A stretch of DNA of 17,088 bases from Alphaproteobacteria bacterium. Lineage in GTDB: Bacteria > Pseudomonadota > Alphaproteobacteria > Rhizobiales > Aestuariivirgaceae. The notes beneath the pieces are model-generated. The model did no database searches. It saw nothing but the letters and a program-made list of their open reading frames with translations, and had not been told where the DNA came from. Below are positions 6,879 through 14,021 of this stretch, piece by piece (positions within the stretch are counted from its first letter, which is position 1; each line of letters begins with the position of its first letter). Location: the NCBI GenBank assembly GCA_020441605.1, contig JAGRLX010000215.1:1-17088 (forward strand), in the 5' to 3' direction. The position numbers and the translations under genes are program-made.

Positions 6879-8483
6879 TCAGGCAAACCACCAACGTTCG
6901 GCGATCTTCATTCCATCCAGCGGCCAGTTCGCGGCGGTATCGCCGTGTGCCAGTTCCTTGGAATGGGCGTCGACGAAGGTGTTGAACACCAGATTCACGA
7001 GGCCACCATCGTCGTGCAGCAATTGCTGCATTTCCGAATACATCGCCGCGCGCTTGGTGTCGTCGGTTTCGGCGCGGGCGGCGACCAAAAGTTCGTTGAA
7101 ACGGGGGTTCTTCCAGAACGTATCGTTCCAGGCAGCTTCGGCAGCATAGGCCGTGGTGAACATCCAGTCGCAGGTCGGCCGGCCACCCCAGTAGGACATG
7201 CACCAGGGCTTCTTCAGCCACACATTGTCCCAATAGGAATCTTCGGGCTCGCGGATCACATTGACATCGATGTTGCAGGCCTTCGCATGCTCCTTCCACA
7301 GGATGGCAGCGTCGATGGCACCGGTGAAGGCGGCATCGGCAACCGACAGATCGAAGGTCAGGGTCTCGAGGCCGGCCTTCTTGAGCAGGCTCTTCGCCAT
7401 GTCGGGATCGTAAGCATGGCGCGGCTGCGGATCGACGGCGAACTTCACGGTCGGCGCGATCGGGTTGTCGTTGCCAACGATGCCGTGGCCATTGAACACC
7501 TTTTCGAGGATTTCCTCGCGGTTCAACGAATACTTGATGGCATTGCGCACATCGGGATTGTCAAAGGGCGCAGCCGTCACGTTCATCACGTAGATGTAGT
7601 GGCCATAACCGGTCTTCTCGAAGATCTCGATATTGGGATTCTGTGCGAGCAGATCGAGAGTCTTGAGATCGGCCCGGTGCAGGTAGTGGGTTTCGCCGGA
7701 GTTCAGGGCGTTGGTGCGCGCCGTGACATCCTTGATTGCGAGGAACTCAACCCGGTCGAACCAGCCCTTGTCGGACTTGAAGTAGTTCGGATTCTTGTTG
7801 AGCGTGCAACTCACGCCAGGTTCGAATTTTTCGAGTGTGTAGGGTCCGGTGCGGTTGCCCGACTCCCAATCGACCGAGCCGTCGTCTTTCTTCGGCATGA
7901 TCGGAATGTGGTAGTCCGAAGCAATATAGGGGAAGTCGGCATTGCCGCTTTCCAGCGTAAAGACCACCGTGTCCGGTCCGTCGGCCTTGATGTCCTTGAC
8001 GGCCGCCAGAAGGGACTTGGCCGCCGACTTCGAATCTTCGCCACGGTGATGCAAATAGGATGCGACGACGTCCTCGGCGGTCACGTCCTTGCCATTGTGG
8101 AAGGTCGAGCCCTTGCGCAGCTTGAACGCCCACCGGGTGGCGCCGTCCGACGGTTCGAAGCTCTCGGCGAGGTCGGGCACTGCGTTGCCGGCGGCATCAA
8201 TCTCGGTCAGGCTGTTCGACAGCGTGCCCCAGAGCGCGGTGCCGGTAAACTGGTCCGGATAGAGACCCGGATCCATCGAGTCGGTCGTCGAGCCATGGGC
8301 AAGACCAATCTTCAAGGTTCCACCCTTTTTTGGTTCGGCCCGTACGGCCTTCGCAAACATGGTGCTCGCCGCAGCCATCGTCAGCCCGGATGCGACGGCC
8401 AGTTGGGTGAATTCGCGCCGCGAAATCCTCCCCTTGCCGGCCAATCTTGCCGCCTGTTGAAGTTTGTGCTGCATTTCAGTCAT
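6879..8483 (-). CDS. Family-5 ABC transporter substrate-binding protein with Tat signal (paralog 1, operon-proximal)
   Basis: This 534-residue extracytoplasmic binding protein (SBP_bac_5 / DppA-OppA type) captures an oligopeptide, opine or similar ligand for the adjacent permeases. The signal is of twin-arginine type: SRREF with R22-R23, a mild hydrophobic stretch, and a likely cut after VRA (49), so it is probably exported folded. The body shows the family pattern LAESFEP, WAFKLRKGSTFHNGKDVTAEDVV and GNDNPIAP. The ATG at 8481-8483 was chosen over one 30 nt upstream because GAGGGA lies 8 nt before it and the paralog starts with the same MTE. It is equal in length to paralog 2 and more than half identical by eye, with 33 of 35 residues shared at 412-446. 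Two cysteines, C428 and C438, are conserved in both. The ligand is unknown. Confidence 0.94.
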   Translation of the reverse strand: MTEMQHKLQQAARLAGKGRISRREFTQLAVASGLTMAAASTMFAKAVRAEPKKGGTLKIGLAHGSTTDSMDPGLYPDQFTGTALWGTLSNSLTEIDAAGNAVPDLAESFEPSDGATRWAFKLRKGSTFHNGKDVTAEDVVASYLHHRGEDSKSAAKSLLAAVKDIKADGPDTVVFTLESGNADFPYIASDYHIPIMPKKDDGSVDWESGNRTGPYTLEKFEPGVSCTLNKNPNYFKSDKGWFDRVEFLAIKDVTARTNALNSGETHYLHRADLKTLDLLAQNPNIEIFEKTGYGHYIYVMNVTAAPFDNPDVRNAIKYSLNREEILEKVFNGHGIVGNDNPIAPTVKFAVDPQPRHAYDPDMAKSLLKKAGLETLTFDLSVADAAFTGAIDAAILWKEHAKACNIDVNVIREPEDSYWDNVWLKKPWCMSYWGGRPTCDWMFTTAYAAEAAWNDTFWKNPRFNELLVAARAETDDTKRAAMYSEMQQLLHDDGGLVNLVFNTFVDAHSKELAHGDTAANWPLDGMKIAERWWFA

Positions 8484-8654
8484 AGGCCCTGTCCCTCTTG
8501 CATTCGGTTTCATTCGATTTGCCTGCCCGATGATTTTGTGCGGTATTAAACCTTACGTATCGGCAGAGTCGTCCCTGCGGCATGCACATCTATGCCACCT
8601 CCATTACGTTGCCGGCGGAGGCCGCATTCCACTTGGAGGGGAACGTGTCACGAT

Positions 8655-8685
8655 AAAAAGACCCCGTCAATCGCTTGACGGGGTC
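8655..8685 (-). terminator. Strong intrinsic terminator between the two receptor genes
   Basis: GACCCCGTCAA and TTGACGGGGTC form a perfect 11-bp stem with a 4-nt loop, followed directly on the minus strand by five T residues (8655-8659) and then ATCG. This is a textbook Rho-independent terminator located 37 nt after the stop of receptor paralog 2. It implies that paralog 2 forms its own transcript and that paralog 1 plus the permease/ATPase genes need a promoter inside 8484-8654, where no clear consensus promoter was recognised. Confidence 0.88.
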
Positions 8686-8722
8686 CAGAACAACAAAATG
8701 TCAGTGTCCAACAGACCTTCCG

Positions 8723-10327
8723 TTACGCCATCCACCAGCGTTCGAAGATGTAGCCGCCATCATCGTCAAAGTTGCTGTTCAAATCGCCATGGGCGACGCT
8801 CTTCGCGTTGGCGGAAACGAAGTTGTTGAACATGAGGACGACCACGCCGCCATCGTCATGCACCAACTGCTGCATTTCCGCATACATGGCCTGGCGCTTG
8901 GCATCGTCGGTTTCCGAGCGTGCGGTGGAGAGCAGATCATTGAAGCGCTCGTTGTTCCAATATGAGTCGTTCCAGGCCGCGCCACCCTGATAGGCGGTTG
9001 TGAACATCCAGTCACAGGTCGGGCGTCCACCCCAGTACGACATGCACCATGGCTTCTTCATCCAGACATTGTCCCAATAGCTGTCGTCGGGTTCGCGGAT
9101 GACGTTCAGATCGATGCCTGCGGCCTTGGCCTGGGCCTGCATCAGCAGGGCGGCATCGACGGCTCCCGAGAAGGCAGCTTCGGATGTCGACAGATCAACC
9201 TTGAGACCGTCCATGCCGGCCTTCTTCAGCAGCGCCTTGGCTTTCTCGGGATCATATCCGTACACAGGTTCGGGGTTTGTCGCGAACTTGATAGAGGGCG
9301 CAATCGGATTATCGTTGCCCGGCGTCCCGTAGCCTTGCAGAACCGTATCCACCAGGGCCTTGCGGTCGATGGCCCATTTCAGTGCCTGGCGAACTTCAAC
9401 CTTGTCGAACGGCGCCTGGGTCACGTTCATCGGAGCCACATAATGGCCAAATCCGGTGACATTCACGATCTCGAGATCGGGCGACTGCTTGAGCATGTCG
9501 ATGGTCTTGAGGTCGGCACGGTTGATATAGTGCACCTCGCCCGACAGGAGGGCATTGGTCCGGGCAGCGGTATCGATCACCGACAGTTCCTCGACGGAGT
9601 CGAACCAGGCGGCATCCGACCGGTGGTAGTTGGGGTTGCGCTTGGCCAGAACCTTGATGCCGGGTTCGTAGCTTTCGATCATGTAGGGGCCAGCGCTGAT
9701 GCCCTTCTCCCACTCGATGCCGCCACCGTCCTTGGCCGGGAAAATCGGCAGGTGGTAGTCCGACGTGATATAGGGAAAATCGGCAGAACCGCTGTTGAGG
9801 GTGAAGATCACCGTCTCCGGGCCATCGGCCTTGACGTCGGCGACGATCGCCAGCACCGACTTGACTGCCGATTTGGAATTCTCACCGCGATGATAGTTGT
9901 AGGTTTCGACGACATCCTGCGCGGTCAGCGACTTGCCATTGTGGAAGGTCAGTCCCTTCCTCAACTTGAACACCCATTTGGTGGCGCCGTCAGCGGGTTC
10001 GACGGATTCGGCAAGATGCGGCACGACCGCGGTCTTCTGATCGATCTGGGTCAGCTGTGCGCCGAACATGCCGACCGACATGTTGAACTGGAAGCCATTT
10101 GTCCAGGTGGCAGGGTCCAGAGTATCGGTGGTTGCGCCGTGGGCACAGCCCAGGCGGAAGTGGCCGCCCCTCTTGGGTTCTGCCCTGGCAGCACGCACGA
10201 ACATCGCATTGGCCGCAGCAATGGTCACTCCGCCCGCGATCGCGAAGGACATGAAGTCGCGACGCGACAGCTTGCCGAGACTGACGGCCTTGCGGGCTGC
10301 CTGCAGTTTCATTTCGAATTCAGTCAT
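8723..10327 (-). CDS. Family-5 ABC transporter substrate-binding protein with Tat signal (paralog 2, promoter-proximal)
   Basis: This 534-residue paralog of the next gene downstream is also of SBP_bac_5 type. The twin-arginine signal SRRDFM has R22-R23, and a likely cleavage site follows ARA at residue 49. Family motifs include LAESVEP, WVFKLRKGLTFHNGK and GNDNPIAP. The ATG at 10325-10327 has an excellent ribosome site (AAGGAG, 8 nt spacing), so an in-frame ATG 63 nt upstream was rejected. Compared with paralog 1, the mature N-terminus around residues 73-92 diverges strongly while the C-terminal lobe (412-446) is almost identical, suggesting different ligands presented to the same permease (inference). 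It is followed by a strong terminator, so it can be expressed without the permeases. The ligand is unknown. Confidence 0.94.
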   Translation of the reverse strand: MTEFEMKLQAARKAVSLGKLSRRDFMSFAIAGGVTIAAANAMFVRAARAEPKRGGHFRLGCAHGATTDTLDPATWTNGFQFNMSVGMFGAQLTQIDQKTAVVPHLAESVEPADGATKWVFKLRKGLTFHNGKSLTAQDVVETYNYHRGENSKSAVKSVLAIVADVKADGPETVIFTLNSGSADFPYITSDYHLPIFPAKDGGGIEWEKGISAGPYMIESYEPGIKVLAKRNPNYHRSDAAWFDSVEELSVIDTAARTNALLSGEVHYINRADLKTIDMLKQSPDLEIVNVTGFGHYVAPMNVTQAPFDKVEVRQALKWAIDRKALVDTVLQGYGTPGNDNPIAPSIKFATNPEPVYGYDPEKAKALLKKAGMDGLKVDLSTSEAAFSGAVDAALLMQAQAKAAGIDLNVIREPDDSYWDNVWMKKPWCMSYWGGRPTCDWMFTTAYQGGAAWNDSYWNNERFNDLLSTARSETDDAKRQAMYAEMQQLVHDDGGVVVLMFNNFVSANAKSVAHGDLNSNFDDDGGYIFERWWMA

Positions 10328-10483
10328 AGATTTCTCCTTGGTGGCTGTGTGGATTGTCACCCGATCGTCGCCGATGGAAGCCGCGGGCATGCCGCTCCTG
10401 CGAATACCCTCCCGGCCACGGAACTTTCCGCGCCCTCCCCTCAGCGTCTCCCGGGTATTATTCCCTTCTTGATTGTGTGGATG

Positions 10484-10512
10484 AAACTCTCACGTACGCC
10501 ATTCGACGTCAA
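10484..10512 (-). promoter_or_regulatory. Possible promoter for receptor paralog 2
   Basis: On the minus strand a good -35 element, TTGACG (10507-10512), stands 17 bp before GAGTTT (10484-10489), which is a poor -10. It is the best candidate seen in the 263-bp gap between hslO and the receptor gene. The region nearer the gene also holds a small dyad, CGGAACTTTCCG (10419-10430). Low confidence; the leader would be about 150 nt. Confidence 0.25.
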
Positions 10513-10549
10513 TGTGACTTTCGCGGGCCAGGTTGAACCGGACACCTTG

Positions 10550-10582
10550 GGCCGGGGCGATGGCTTGCGAACAGCCCGGGCC
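10550..10582 (-). terminator. Hairpin after hslO
   Basis: GGCC-C-GGGC and GCCC-C-GGCC form an 8-bp GC stem with one C-C mismatch and a 15-nt loop, starting 8 nt after the hslO stop on the minus strand. No T-tract follows, so it may be a Rho-dependent or processing site separating the arginine/chaperone operon from the transporter genes. Confidence 0.3.
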
Positions 10583-10590
10583 GGAATTTG

Positions 10591-11529
10591 CTACTTTTCA
10601 AATTCGTCCGGCAGAAACGTATAGGATGTCGAACAGAACTCGCAGGTCACCGTGATCTTTCCATCTTCAACCATGTCAGCGCGGTCTTCCGGGGGGAAGC
10701 GGCGGATCATGGTGGTGACGGAGTCGCGGGAACATGTGCAATGACGCTCGAGCGGTGTTGCGGGATAAACCGTCACGCCATCCTCGTGGTACAGTCGGTA
10801 AAGCAGCGTCTCGGGGGACAATTGCGGATCGAGCATTTCGTGGGCTTCCACTGTCTCCAGGAGAAGCCGGGCCTTGACCCAATCGTCATGCTCTGCCGGA
10901 CCATCCTCGTCCGGTTCGCCGTCTGGACTGTCGCCTGATGTGACAGGCAGGGGGCTTGCGCCGCCGTCCCGCGGCAAATGCTGAACCATGATGGCGCCGG
11001 CCCGCCAGGCCTCGGTGCTGCTGCCACGTGCCATCAGTGGCCCGGCGGCGAGACTGAGGCTTGTGGGAATCTGTTCGGACTGCAGGAAATAGGCATGGGC
11101 AGCAGACGTAAGGTCGGTGCCGTCGAGCGACACGATGCCCTGATAGCGCTCCATCTCCGGGCCCTGATCGACGGTCATCGCCAGATAGCCCTTGCCGAGG
11201 AGGGCCGCCTGACCGCCGCCTGGCTCCATGGCTGCGACGCGGCTGCGGTCAAACCGGGCATATCCCCTCACCATGCCTGGTGCCACATAGTCGGCCACCA
11301 GCATGTCGACGGGGCCGTCGCTGCGGGTCTGAAGAATGAACTTGCCGTCGAACTTGAGTGTCGCCCCCAACATGGCCGTCAGCGCGACGGCCTCGGCCAG
11401 AAGCGCGGACACTGGCGCTGGGTAGTCGTGGCGGTGGAGAATGTCATCAACGACCGCGCCGAGCCGCACCAGCCGCCCGCGAATACCAAGAGGCTTTACC
11501 TCGAAAGGCAGAACGAGATTGTCAGCCAT
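10591..11529 (-). CDS. hslO: Hsp33 redox-regulated chaperone
   Basis: This 312-residue cytoplasmic holdase binds unfolding proteins after oxidative stress. The C-terminal redox switch is intact: C264-x-C266 (HCTCSRDS) and C296-x-x-C299 (CEFC) would bind zinc when reduced and form disulfides when oxidised. The N-terminal core includes the [19 protein letters not shown] strand pair and the [10 protein letters not shown] segment typical of Hsp33. It is slightly longer than the E. coli protein because of an acidic, low-complexity linker at about 188-215, rich in Asp, Glu, Gly and Pro. The start ATG lies inside the end of argF (8-nt overlap, 11522-11529), so it is translated as the last gene of argD-argF-hslO. 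No separate promoter was recognised. Confidence 0.96.
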   Translation of the reverse strand: MADNLVLPFEVKPLGIRGRLVRLGAVVDDILHRHDYPAPVSALLAEAVALTAMLGATLKFDGKFILQTRSDGPVDMLVADYVAPGMVRGYARFDRSRVAAMEPGGGQAALLGKGYLAMTVDQGPEMERYQGIVSLDGTDLTSAAHAYFLQSEQIPTSLSLAAGPLMARGSSTEAWRAGAIMVQHLPRDGGASPLPVTSGDSPDGEPDEDGPAEHDDWVKARLLLETVEAHEMLDPQLSPETLLYRLYHEDGVTVYPATPLERHCTCSRDSVTTMIRRFPPEDRADMVEDGKITVTCEFCSTSYTFLPDEFEK

Positions 11530-12460
11530 TGCTCGTCAAGCAATGGAGCAGGATGCTCTTTTGGATGTGCAGACGGTTCTCGGCCTCATCGAAGACAAGA
11601 GAATGGGGACCGTCCATTACCTCGTCGGTCACTTCCTCGCCGCGGTGGGCCGGCAGGCAATGCATGAACTTCGCATCGGGACCTGCCACGGCCATGAGGC
11701 GGCGGTTCACCTGGAAGGGCGACAGGAGATTGTGCCGCCGCTCGCCATCGGTGTCATGCATCGAGACCCAGGCATCGGTGATCACGCAGTGCGCTCCGGC
11801 GACGGTCTCTTCCGGCGAGGACAGAACCTCCACGTCGGCACCGTGGGCCCTGGCCCAGTCGAGCATGTCCTCCGGTGGACGCAGTTCTTCGGGACATCCG
11901 ATCCGCAATTTGCCTCCAAGCCGCCCGACCGCATGGATCCAGGACGCCGCGACATTGTTGCCATCACCGACCCAGGCCACGGTCAGGCCCCCGAGCGGCC
12001 CCACATGTTCCTCGAGGGTCATGATGTCTGCCATGACCTGGCAGGGATGGCTGAGGTTGGTCAGACCGTTGATCACCGGCACGGTGGCGCTGGCCGCAAG
12101 ATCGACAAGATGAGAATGCTGCGACGCGCGGATCATGATCGCATCGACGTAGCGCGACAGCACCCGGGCGGTGTCGGCGATGCTTTCGCCGCGGCCGAGC
12201 TGCATGTCGCCTGAAGATAGGACGAGGGTGTCACCACCCAGCTGACGCATGCCGACCTCGAATGACACCCGTGTCCGGGTCGAGGGACGCTCAAAGATGA
12301 GAGCCAGCATCCGCCCCTTGAGGGGCTCGCCCGGCTCGCGTGCGCCGCGCGGCTTGTTCTTGCGGGCGTTCTTCATTGCGCGTGCCGCAGCAATGACGCC
12401 ATTCAGCGTGGCTGCGTCGAAATCGGAAATGTCGAGAAAGTGGCGAGGCGCGGCAGTCAT
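11522..12460 (-). CDS. argF: Ornithine carbamoyltransferase
   Basis: This 312-residue cytoplasmic enzyme makes citrulline from ornithine and carbamoyl phosphate in arginine biosynthesis. The carbamoyl-phosphate loop S60-T-R-T-R64 follows FERP. H138-P-C-Q141 and the ornithine/catalytic H267-C-L-P270 motif are present. The ornithine loop reads D229-A-W-V-S233-M234-H235, with histidine where many relatives have glycine. The start at ATG 12458-12460 was chosen over one 30 nt upstream because TGAGGA, which overlaps the argD stop, lies 7 nt before it and the protein then begins [13 protein letters not shown] like relatives. It follows argD with a 10-nt gap and overlaps hslO by 8 nt. The anabolic role is supported by the argD neighbour rather than by a catabolic arc cluster. 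Confidence 0.97.
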   Translation of the reverse strand: MTAAPRHFLDISDFDAATLNGVIAAARAMKNARKNKPRGAREPGEPLKGRMLALIFERPSTRTRVSFEVGMRQLGGDTLVLSSGDMQLGRGESIADTARVLSRYVDAIMIRASQHSHLVDLAASATVPVINGLTNLSHPCQVMADIMTLEEHVGPLGGLTVAWVGDGNNVAASWIHAVGRLGGKLRIGCPEELRPPEDMLDWARAHGADVEVLSSPEETVAGAHCVITDAWVSMHDTDGERRHNLLSPFQVNRRLMAVAGPDAKFMHCLPAHRGEEVTDEVMDGPHSLVFDEAENRLHIQKSILLHCLTSNG

Positions 12461-12470
12461 CTCACCATCC

Positions 12471-13652
12471 TCAGCGGGTCTTGGCTTCAAGAGCGCGGCA
12501 AGCCCTGTCGAGGCGGTTTACCGCCTCACCGATCTCGGCGTCAGTCACCACCAGCGGCGGCAGAAGCCGCACCACATTGTCGCCGGCGCCGATGGTCAGA
12601 AGATGCTCGTCCATGGCTGCGGCCTGAAGTTCGGTATTCGGCACCTTGCACTTGATGCCCATCATCAGACCACTGCCACGGATATCTTCGATGATCGCCG
12701 GATGGGCGTCCTTCAGCTGCGCCAGTTTCTGCTTCAGCGTCAATGCGCGCTGCTTCACGCCGTCAAGAAAGCCAGGTGCCAGGACCACATCGAGCACGGC
12801 GTTTCCTACGGCAGTCGCAAGCGGATTGCCGCCGAAGGTCGAGCCATGGGTGCCAGCGGTCATGCCCTGGGCCGCGGCTTCCGTCGCAAGGCAAGCGCCC
12901 AGGGGAAAGCCGCCGCCGATACCTTTGGCGATCGCCATGATATCCGGGGTGATGCCGGCCCATTCGTGAGCGAAGAGCTTGCCGGTGCGACCGATGCCGC
13001 ATTGCACTTCGTCGAAAACCAGCAGCAACCCCTTGTCATCGCACAGGGCCCGCAACTGGCGGAGGAACTCGCCGCTTGCCGGGCGCACGCCGCCCTCCCC
13101 CTGCACCGGTTCGATCAATATGCCGGCGGTTTCCGGCGTGATAGCGGCCTTCACCACGTCGATGTCGCCAAAGGCCACCTGGTCGAAGCCATCCACCTTC
13201 GGCCCGAAGCCTTCGAGGTACTTGGCCTGGCCACCTGCCGCGATCGTCGCCAGCGTGCGGCCGTGAAAGGCGCCTTCGAAAGTAATCAGCCGGAATTTCT
13301 CGGGATGCCCGTTGGCCGCATGGTATTTCCGCGCCATCTTGATGGCGCATTCCAGGGCCTCGGCGCCCGAGTTGGTGAAGAAGACCGTATCGGCAAAGGT
13401 CGCCTCCGTGAGGCGCCGGGCCAGTTTCTCCTGTCCCGGCATCTGGTAGAGGTTCGATGTGTGCCAGATCTTCCTAGCCTGTTCGGTGAGCGCCTCGACC
13501 AGATGTGGATGGGCGTGGCCGCAACTGGTCACGGCGACTCCGGCGCCGAAATCAAGGTATTCCTCACCTTCAGCGGTATAGACGCGCACTCCCTCGCCCC
13601 GCTCGAAAGCGACCTTGGCTCTGGCATAAGTCGGAAGGACAGGCGGGATCAT
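12471..13652 (-). CDS. argD: Acetylornithine aminotransferase (class III, PLP-dependent)
   Basis: This 393-residue aminotransferase converts N-acetylglutamate semialdehyde to N-acetylornithine with glutamate as donor; some members also act on succinyl-diaminopimelate. Visible features are [15 protein letters not shown] (94-108) at the cofactor phosphate site, FHGRT (129-133), EPVQGEGGV (181-189), D214-E-V-Q217 contacting the PLP ring nitrogen, and the Schiff-base lysine K243 in [24 protein letters not shown] is also typical. Length is normal. The ATG at 13650-13652 is preceded by only a weak AAGG, itself within a small stem, so initiation may depend on leader structure. It heads argD-argF-hslO and has a near-consensus promoter about 70 bp upstream. 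Confidence 0.96.
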   Translation of the reverse strand: MIPPVLPTYARAKVAFERGEGVRVYTAEGEEYLDFGAGVAVTSCGHAHPHLVEALTEQARKIWHTSNLYQMPGQEKLARRLTEATFADTVFFTNSGAEALECAIKMARKYHAANGHPEKFRLITFEGAFHGRTLATIAAGGQAKYLEGFGPKVDGFDQVAFGDIDVVKAAITPETAGILIEPVQGEGGVRPASGEFLRQLRALCDDKGLLLVFDEVQCGIGRTGKLFAHEWAGITPDIMAIAKGIGGGFPLGACLATEAAAQGMTAGTHGSTFGGNPLATAVGNAVLDVVLAPGFLDGVKQRALTLKQKLAQLKDAHPAIIEDIRGSGLMMGIKCKVPNTELQAAAMDEHLLTIGAGDNVVRLLPPLVVTDAEIGEAVNRLDRACRALEAKTR

Positions 13653-13682
13653 GGCGGCAAGACCTTGCTGAAAACGGCAAAA

Positions 13683-13705
13683 GCGCCCGCGCGCGAGGCG
13701 GACGC
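13683..13705 (-). promoter_or_regulatory. Hairpin plus T-tract in the argD leader (possible attenuator)
   Basis: On the minus strand GCGTCCGC and GCGGGCGC form an 8-bp stem (one G-T pair) with a 7-nt loop, immediately followed by TTTT (13679-13682). It starts about 9 nt downstream of the predicted argD transcription start. The form resembles an intrinsic terminator, but its position so close to the 5' end also fits a 5'-protecting stem-loop. Function is inferred. Confidence 0.45.
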
Positions 13706-13720
13706 CCGTGATGTGGAAAA

Positions 13721-13749
13721 CTTATAAGTCCATGATCGCCAAGGGTCAA
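13721..13749 (-). promoter_or_regulatory. Sigma70-type promoter of argD-argF-hslO
   Basis: TTGACC (13744-13749) and TATAAG (13721-13726) are separated by exactly 17 bp on the minus strand; each hexamer matches five of six consensus positions. The predicted start is near 13714, giving a leader of about 62 nt before the argD ATG. This is the best promoter in the window. Confidence 0.75.
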
Positions 13750-13839
13750 TCGTGGCTTGACCACCGCTTGCCCCGGCGCAATTCGGGGTGAGTCAAAACA
13801 GCGCATTTACCGCCGATTCGCCGCACTGATAAGGTTTCG

Positions 13840-13847
13840 TTAACCAT
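13840..13847 (+). promoter_or_regulatory. Candidate CtrA half site upstream of gcrA
   Basis: TTAACCAT matches the CtrA half-site motif reported for Caulobacter, and a second TTAAC lies at 13861-13865. The canonical full TTAA-N7-TTAA spacing is not present. In Caulobacter CtrA represses gcrA, so the placement makes sense, but the motif is short and could be chance. Confidence 0.4.
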
Positions 13848-13898
13848 AAGTCCTGGGCGATTAACTGGGGAAAACAAATCAAAGCCCAGGGCGAATTG

Positions 13899-13926
13899 TT
13901 GAAGTTGAGCCACCGCGTATTGTAGT
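13899..13926 (+). promoter_or_regulatory. Weak promoter candidate for gcrA
   Basis: TTGAAG (13899-13904), a 16-bp spacer and TGTAGT (13921-13926) match four of six positions at each hexamer. It would give a leader of roughly 90 nt to the GTG start. No better plus-strand promoter was seen in the divergent region. Confidence 0.28.
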
Positions 13927-14021
13927 GTCGCGCCACTGAAGCTACGAAATGTAGCGTTTCATGGTCAACACGAATGAAGAAACGCCGATCTTGTCGGGTT
14001 GGCGGAGAAAGAGGGATTCCC

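Larger units (their letters stand above)
13653..14021. other. 369-bp divergent intergenic region between argD and gcrA
   Basis: This is the only gene-free stretch above 300 bases. It holds the argD promoter and structured leader (13653-13749), a 5-bp CCCCG/CGGGG hairpin at 13771-13788, GANTC sites at 13790-13794 and 13815-13819 plus one at 14015-14019 against the gcrA start, a TTAACCAT element (13840-13847) with a second TTAAC at 13861-13865, a 7-bp inverted repeat CCTGGGC/GCCCAGG (13852-13858 and 13884-13890), and a weak plus-strand promoter candidate (13899-13926). No small gene with a credible start and ribosome site was recognised. Confidence 0.8.

Noticed and set aside
6705..8549. A 614-codon open frame on the plus strand opposite the second receptor gene, and similar long plus-strand frames at 9335-10624, 12249-13727 and 3960-4979
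   Set aside because: They lie exactly antisense to well-identified genes, show no recognisable domain and have Arg/Gly/His-rich composition typical of reverse-frame reading of GC-rich codons.
10446..10465. A near-dyad GGGTATTATTCCC upstream of receptor 2, with a similar GGTATTAAACC (8542-8552) upstream of receptor 1, as a shared operator
   Set aside because: Both are imperfect, AT-rich and at different distances from their start codons; similarity of about seven bases is too little to call a common regulator site.
13840..13865. Full CtrA box (TTAA-N7-TTAA) upstream of gcrA
   Set aside because: The two TTAA elements are 17 bp apart, not 7, so only half sites are claimed.
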